From Chromatocurvus sp046260765 (GTDB lineage Bacteria > Pseudomonadota > Gammaproteobacteria > Pseudomonadales > Halieaceae), in NCBI GenBank assembly GCA_046260765.1, contig JBHEOO010000006.1, positions 35,404 through 99,403 of the forward strand: a stretch of 64,000 nucleotides of DNA, in the 5' to 3' direction. A program made the position numbers and the translations under genes. The notes under the pieces were generated by a model that saw only the letters and a program-made list of their open reading frames with translations, had not been told where the DNA came from and made no database searches. Below are positions 59,525 to 64,000 of the stretch, one piece after another. Within the stretch, counting starts at the first letter, position 1. Each line of letters starts with the position of its first letter.

Positions 59525-61005
59525 GATTTCTGCTCCACGCCGGCATCTGCACCTGACTGCATATCCGCCTCCGCGCGGCGCGCGATAGCGCGTGTCCAGC
59601 CGCGAAACAGGAACAGGTGCGCCGGTACCAGCGCATACCAGTAGGCCAGCCCCCACACGCCCCGGGGGTGCCAGTAGGCGGTGATGTCGAGTCGGGTCTG
59701 GCCGTTGGCAATGGGCTCGATGTCGAACTCCAGAATCCCCGAGCCGGGCCCCTTGAGGCCAAAATACAGCGTGAGATGCTCCTCCGGCCGGATACCGATC
59801 ACGGTCCAGTAGTCGATCACGTCGCCCAGGCGCAGATGGTCCGGGTCGCGCCGGCCGCGGGTGAAGCCGGGGCCACCTATACACCAGTCGATGAATTCGC
59901 GCAGGGTCCAGAGGATGTTCATGTAGTAATAGCGATTGCGGCCACCAATGCGCGATACGTGCCGCCACACCGCCTCGGGCGTCGCGTTGGCAATTGCGCT
60001 GCCGCTGGCCTTCTTGGCATAAAACGCGGTGTCGTGACGGAAGCCGCGCTGGGCGAACGCGCCCTCGGTCCAGCGCGCCGCCACCGCGTGGCCGCGCTCG
60101 GCGGCATACGCCGCGGCGATGGCTTCGCGCACCGTGAGCAGATCTTGGGGTATCAGACGCCGAAGGACCGCGTCGTCGGCGTTGAAATCATGGCGCAATC
60201 CGCTGATCAGGGCGCGGGCCACCGGCGCCGGAACGGCGGTAGTGAGGCCCAGCCAATAGGATGACAGGCGCGGCGTCAGTACCGGAACCGGGATAATGCG
60301 CGGCTCGCGCTTGCCGGCAATCTCCGCCACCCAGCGCATCATCTGGTCATAGCTGACCTGCTCCGGCCCGGCGGCGTCGAGAATCGCCCCTGCAGTTTCT
60401 TCTATCGATGGCACTTCAATGAGGTAGTGCAGCAGGTTGTCGAGGGCAATGGGCGGCGATTTTGCGCGCACCCAGCGCGGCGTCACCATCAGGGGCAGAT
60501 TCAGCGCGAGATCGCGCATGACCTCGAATGCCGCCGAGCCAGCACCGATGATAATACCGGCGCGGACCTCGGTTACCGGCACGCTACCGCGGCGCAGCAC
60601 CTCGCCGGTGTCCCGGCGGGAGGTGATATGTGCGCCGCTGGCGTCATCCGGCACCAGCCCACCAAGATAGACAATTCGCCTGACGCCGGCGTTTGCCGCC
60701 GCCTCTGTAAAGTTTGCTGCCGCCTCAAGGTCCAGTGTGGCAAAGCGCCGACCGGACGCCATGGAATGCACCAGATAATATGCGGTTTCGACATCGGCCA
60801 GTGCAGCTGCCAGACTGGGGGGCTCCAGGGCGTCCGCCTGCACCAGCTCCACGGCATCCCACTCGCGCGCCTCGAGCACCTCGACACTGCGGGCAGCGGC
60901 CCTGACCGGTATGCCGCGCGCGGCAAGCCGCGGCACGAGATTGCTGCCGATGTAGCCGCTGGCGCCGAATACCAGGGCGCGGCCTGGTGTTGTAGCTGGT
61001 TGCAA
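59521..61005 (-). CDS. SDR-fold (NmrA/epimerase-like) protein fused to an SRPBCC/DUF2867 domain
   Basis: A 494-residue protein: an N-terminal Rossmann domain with ALVFGASGYIGSNLVPRLAA and a short-chain-dehydrogenase/NmrA-like core (VRRIVYLGGLVPDD) to about residue 300, then a DUF2867/SRPBCC ligand-binding domain (about 330-480; SRIGGRNRYYYMNILW, then LRLGDVIDYWTVIGI). This fused architecture is the one known from YbjT/DUF2867 proteins. TTG 61005 is chosen: AGGAGG lies six bases ahead. The substrate is unknown. Its stop overlaps the ABC1-like gene by four bases. Confidence 0.8.
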   Translation of the reverse strand: MQPATTPGRALVFGASGYIGSNLVPRLAARGIPVRAAARSVEVLEAREWDAVELVQADALEPPSLAAALADVETAYYLVHSMASGRRFATLDLEAAANFTEAAANAGVRRIVYLGGLVPDDASGAHITSRRDTGEVLRRGSVPVTEVRAGIIIGAGSAAFEVMRDLALNLPLMVTPRWVRAKSPPIALDNLLHYLIEVPSIEETAGAILDAAGPEQVSYDQMMRWVAEIAGKREPRIIPVPVLTPRLSSYWLGLTTAVPAPVARALISGLRHDFNADDAVLRRLIPQDLLTVREAIAAAYAAERGHAVAARWTEGAFAQRGFRHDTAFYAKKASGSAIANATPEAVWRHVSRIGGRNRYYYMNILWTLREFIDWCIGGPGFTRGRRDPDHLRLGDVIDYWTVIGIRPEEHLTLYFGLKGPGSGILEFDIEPIANGQTRLDITAYWHPRGVWGLAYWYALVPAHLFLFRGWTRAIARRAEADMQSGADAGVEQKS

Positions 61006-61110
61006 AATAGGCCTCCTGATTCTGCCGAAACGCAATGATAGCGCAGAGCTTGTGTGGTCTGTTGCAAAGTGCAGGTGAGAGAAAACCCTGCGCCGCAGGA
61101 AACGGAAGCT

Positions 61111-62052
61111 TCAGCCAACCCTCAGGTAGGGCAAGGAGGATGTGGCTACGCGATTGCGACCCGCGTGTTTGGCCTCGTAGAGGGCCTGGTCTGCACGTTT
61201 CAGCAAAAACGTCTGATCGGCCCCCTCTTCGGGGTTGAATGTTGCCGTTCCCAGGCTGATGGTAACCACCGGGCCGACGCTTGAATGCGCGTGTTTGATT
61301 CCCAGGTGCTCAGTGCGGTTGCGCATGGTTTCTGCCAGCTGCCTCGCCCCATCGGCGTCTGTGTTTGGAAGCAGTGCGACGAACTCCTCCCCGCCATACC
61401 GGCAAACCCGATCTGCCGGGCGTTTTGCCGCGGCACTCAAAGTCGTAGACACCTGCCGCAGGCACTGATCACCGGCACCGTGGCCGTAATTGTCGTTAAA
61501 CGGTTTGAAATGGTCTATGTCTATCATAACGACGGACAGCGGGTGACCCTCGCGCAGGCTTTGCCTGATTTCCAAATCCAGCTGCTCATCAAACAGACGC
61601 CGATTGGGAATGCCGGTAAGCCCGTCGAGACGCGCATATTGCTCGAGCAGATCTGTTTTATGCTTAAGCTGCAGATGTGTGTTGACCCGTGCGCGGACGA
61701 TGGCGGGCGAGAAAGGTTTGGTGATGTAGTCTACTGCACCGAGTCTCAGGCCCAGCTCTTCATCGCTGGTTGCGTCGAGTGCCGTCACGAAGATAACAGC
61801 GATGGCATTCGTGCTCTCATTTCCCTTCAGGTGCCGGCAGACCTCATAACCATCCATGTCCGGCATCAGAATATCCAGCAATACCAGATCCGGCTGTGTC
61901 TCATCCTGATCATGGGCAATGGCCAGGGCTTTTTCACCACTGGTGGCGACACGGATGCGATAATCTCCCTTAAGTAAATTACCCAGCGCCTGCACGTTGG
62001 CGGGTTCGTCGTCTACGATCAGGATGGTCTGTTGGGCGTCCGCGGTTTTCAT
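61111..62052 (-). CDS. response regulator with GGDEF diguanylate cyclase domain
   Basis: A 313-residue protein with an N-terminal receiver (phospho-acceptor Asp60 in LVLLDILMPDMDG, conserved Lys in DYITKPFSP) and a C-terminal diguanylate cyclase domain. The active-site motif is GGEEF (residues 220-224) and an inhibitory site RPAD (211-214) sits five residues ahead, as in PleD-type enzymes, so product feedback is expected. It makes c-di-GMP. Its ATG overlaps the stop of the hybrid kinase gene by four bases; that kinase is the likely phosphodonor. Confidence 0.94.
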   Translation of the reverse strand: MKTADAQQTILIVDDEPANVQALGNLLKGDYRIRVATSGEKALAIAHDQDETQPDLVLLDILMPDMDGYEVCRHLKGNESTNAIAVIFVTALDATSDEELGLRLGAVDYITKPFSPAIVRARVNTHLQLKHKTDLLEQYARLDGLTGIPNRRLFDEQLDLEIRQSLREGHPLSVVMIDIDHFKPFNDNYGHGAGDQCLRQVSTTLSAAAKRPADRVCRYGGEEFVALLPNTDADGARQLAETMRNRTEHLGIKHAHSSVGPVVTISLGTATFNPEEGADQTFLLKRADQALYEAKHAGRNRVATSSLPYLRVG

Positions 62053-64000
62053 GTCGTTTGGTCCGGCTTTGCTGAGGTCATAGCAGCGAGGGTGAGAAGC
62101 GCTCCTTCAAAATCAAGTTGGCTTATCTGTGCTTCCAGATCACTGCCGTCATGTCCCTGTGCGCGCAACCAGAGCAGGGCGCTGTCGAGAACATGATCCT
62201 CCACCAGTTCGCTTTTTTCCAGGGTGCGGGTTAAGGTCTGCACGGCGTCTGCGTCGCCGACACTTTCGGTGACAGTGTCTTTTTTCTGATCCATCGCGGA
62301 GAGCACCTGCTGGGCGGCGTCCAGCGCCTGCTCGAGCGCAGCGACGCTGTGCTCTTCTACAGAACGACTGTCCTTCAGGTCGCGATCAATTTCTTCTGCC
62401 AGCTTCTGCAGTTCCACCGCCGCCAGCGTACCCGCTGTTCCACGCAGTGTGTGTGCAATCGGCTGCGCTGCCATGGTGTTCCCGGATCGCAAGTAACCGA
62501 CCAGCGGGGCGAAGTCACTCTGCAGTTTCCGACCCAGGTTGCCAAGCAGTCGCGCGTACAGCACCTCATTTCCCTGCAGCCGTTCAAGACCTTTCTCCAG
62601 ATCGAAGCCAGGCAGCCGATCGGGCAGCAATGTGCCCTCGTGTTGTTTTGCTTCGGGATCATCGCGGCGGGCTGAATCCTGGTTCTCAGGAACCAGAGCC
62701 TGGACCCGGCTGGGATCGGGCGCGGTCGGCGGACGGGATAAATACTCACATAGAGATTCATAAACCTGTGCGCTGTCAATCGGCTTGCCCAGGTGTGCGT
62801 CCACGCCAGCCTCTTTGGCGCGACGCCGATCATCTTCCATTACGGCGGCTGACAGGGCGATTATCTTCCCGCTGTAGCCGCTCTGACGCAGGCATCGCGT
62901 CGCCTCGAAACCGTCCATCACCGGCATCTGCAGATCCATCAGGATGAGGTCCGGGGTCTGTTTGGAAACCGTCTCCAAAGCCTCGCGACCATTGCTCGCG
63001 GTACGGACACTCGCCCCCGTGGCCTCAAGCAGCAGCTGCGCTACTTCCTGGTTAATATCGTTGTCCTCTACCAGCAATAGCTCACAACCAGACAGGTCCG
63101 GTGGTGGGCTGGCGCCTGTCGTTGTATCGCGGCGGGCGCGCGGCTTGTCGGTATCTGACCCGACCAGCGCATTGTACAGTGCCCGCGCATTGACCGGTTT
63201 GGGTAGGAAGCCTATCGGCATATCCGGTGGCAGGGCGACTTCGTGCTTCTGGTAAGCACTTACCATCAATAACGGTGGACGCACGTGTCGCAGCTCACCT
63301 TTGGTGCGCATTGTCTCGAGGGCGATGCAGGTCTCGGTTCCGTTCAGTCCACCGGGCATCAGCCAGTCAATCAGGATGAAATCGAATGGCTCATCGCGTT
63401 CTTCAGCTGTGATCACGGCCTGAATGGCTGCCTCGCCGCTTTGCGCCTCATAGACTGAACATTTGTGATATTCCAGCATTTGACGAATGACCGCGCGGGC
63501 TTCCGCCTGATCGTCGACAACCAGCACGCGTCTCCCGATGGTCTTTGGGGGTTCAGCGCTCTGTGGCGCGTCGAGCGCCACCGGCAGCGCCAGTGTAAAG
63601 CCAAACGTACTCCCCTTTCCGGGGCTTGAGGTCGCGCTAAGTTTGCCGCCCATCGCCTCCACGAGTCGTTGACTGATGACCAGGCCCAGCCCGCTACCGC
63701 CGTAGCGACGGGTTGTTGAGCTGTCAGCCTGACTGAAAGGTTGAAACAGGCGGGACTGTTCCTCCTCGCTCATGCCGATTCCCGTATCCCGAACGCTGAA
63801 GCGCAGTGTCACTAAACTGCCAGCTATTGGCCCTACGCTACGGATGCCCAGCTCCACCACGCCACCTTCATCTGTAAATTTGAACGCGTTGCTCAGCAGA
63901 TTGGTCAGGACCTGGGAAAGGCGCAGGGAATCACCAATCAGATAGGCGGGCAGGTCGGGCTGAATGTTAAAGATGAATTCGAGATGCCCCGTGTTCGCTG
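62049..64000 (-). CDS. hybrid sensor histidine kinase, C-terminal part (cut by the window edge)
   Basis: About 650 residues are visible; the input domain and the dimerisation His lie beyond base 64000. The visible part has the end of the ATPase domain (LTNLLSNAFKFTDEGG, DTGIGMS, GSGLGLVISQ), a first receiver with a degenerate start (LVVDDQAEARAVI, DWLMPGGL), a second receiver (LLVEDNDINQEVA, LILMDLQMPVMDGFEA) and a C-terminal HPt domain with AHTLRGTAGTLA. This is a BarA/TodS-like phosphorelay kinase. It is translationally coupled to the GGDEF response regulator, suggesting a sensor that controls c-di-GMP. Confidence 0.9.
   Translation of the reverse strand, partial: ANTGHLEFIFNIQPDLPAYLIGDSLRLSQVLTNLLSNAFKFTDEGGVVELGIRSVGPIAGSLVTLRFSVRDTGIGMSEEEQSRLFQPFSQADSSTTRRYGGSGLGLVISQRLVEAMGGKLSATSSPGKGSTFGFTLALPVALDAPQSAEPPKTIGRRVLVVDDQAEARAVIRQMLEYHKCSVYEAQSGEAAIQAVITAEERDEPFDFILIDWLMPGGLNGTETCIALETMRTKGELRHVRPPLLMVSAYQKHEVALPPDMPIGFLPKPVNARALYNALVGSDTDKPRARRDTTTGASPPPDLSGCELLLVEDNDINQEVAQLLLEATGASVRTASNGREALETVSKQTPDLILMDLQMPVMDGFEATRCLRQSGYSGKIIALSAAVMEDDRRRAKEAGVDAHLGKPIDSAQVYESLCEYLSRPPTAPDPSRVQALVPENQDSARRDDPEAKQHEGTLLPDRLPGFDLEKGLERLQGNEVLYARLLGNLGRKLQSDFAPLVGYLRSGNTMAAQPIAHTLRGTAGTLAAVELQKLAEEIDRDLKDSRSVEEHSVAALEQALDAAQQVLSAMDQKKDTVTESVGDADAVQTLTRTLEKSELVEDHVLDSALLWLRAQGHDGSDLEAQISQLDFEGALLTLAAMTSAKPDQTT

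Noticed and set aside
1..64000. tRNA or rRNA genes, insertion sequences, prophage genes, attachment sites
   Set aside because: No cloverleaf, rRNA core sequence, transposase, integrase or terminal inverted repeats were recognised by eye in the intergenic regions.

Overview
The window is a GC-rich (roughly 60%), densely packed chromosomal segment of a free-living gammaproteobacterium. Gene order is very close to the conserved block known from Pseudomonas: ubiE-ubiJ-ubiB-hisI-hisE-tatABC, hslV-hslU, SPOR protein-argS-priA / rpmE, ponA / pilMNOPQ-aroK-aroB-gltB-gltD-hemE. Gene content (ECF11-type sigma factor with ChrR, split pntAA/pntAB, NhaC, serB beside a FimW-like protein, no phaC block) suggests a marine relative, perhaps Cellvibrionales/Halieaceae; this placement is inference from synteny. 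No rRNA, tRNA, CRISPR array, IS element or prophage was seen, and no gene-free stretch exceeds 300 bases (the longest, about 215-220 bases, are chrR-pntAA, comF-acyl-CoA dehydrogenase and the amine oxidase-sigma factor interval).

Layout. 1-12.8 kb: end of parC; an AhpA/Smp-type membrane protein divergent from serB; a FimW-like c-di-GMP receptor; efp with its modifying enzyme epmA; a thioesterase and an NhaC antiporter; a FAN1-type VRR-NUC nuclease translationally coupled to a Rad3/DinG-type helicase that carries its own N-terminal nuclease-like domain (a likely DNA-crosslink repair pair). 12.8-17.4 kb: a photo-oxidative-stress module: cfa, DUF1365 and a flavin amine oxidase on one strand, ECF sigma factor and zinc anti-sigma ChrR on the other. 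The shared intergenic region carries two divergent promoters with the same architecture, TGATCC-N16-CGTAAG, strongly implying that this sigma factor drives both operons. The amine oxidase gene is interrupted by two runs of N. 17.6-20.4 kb: proton-pumping transhydrogenase pntAA-pntAB-pntB. 20.4-25.4 kb: hemerythrin-like protein, an ABC exporter, tatABC, hisE, hisI. 25.5-31.7 kb: ubiB, ubiJ, ubiE, a DUF971 protein, hslU, hslV (with a sigma-32-like promoter), SPOR protein. 31.7-45.4 kb: argS, priA, rpmE, ponA and the type IV pilus assembly/secretin operon with aroK-aroB. 45.5-52.5 kb: glutamate synthase gltB-gltD and hemE. 52.5-64 kb: cysE, a TrmB-like methyltransferase, a hexapeptide acyltransferase, srkA, comF, a large acyl-CoA dehydrogenase, a degenerate ABC1-like protein coupled to an SDR/SRPBCC fusion, and a response-regulator diguanylate cyclase coupled to a hybrid sensor kinase cut by the window edge.

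Two structural themes recur. First, tandem duplications of 14-19 bp lie at gene borders, several spanning stop codons (hslU, the ABC1-like gene) or leaders (efp, acyltransferase, acyl-CoA dehydrogenase), and in-frame 18-bp repeats extend the TatA and TatB tails. Second, convergent gene pairs have both stop codons inside short palindromes. The most interesting candidates are the ECF/ChrR lipid module with its matched divergent promoters, the FAN1-helicase pair, and two degenerate enzyme folds: a cyclase-like domain on the Smp protein and an ABC1 kinase-like protein lacking catalytic motifs.
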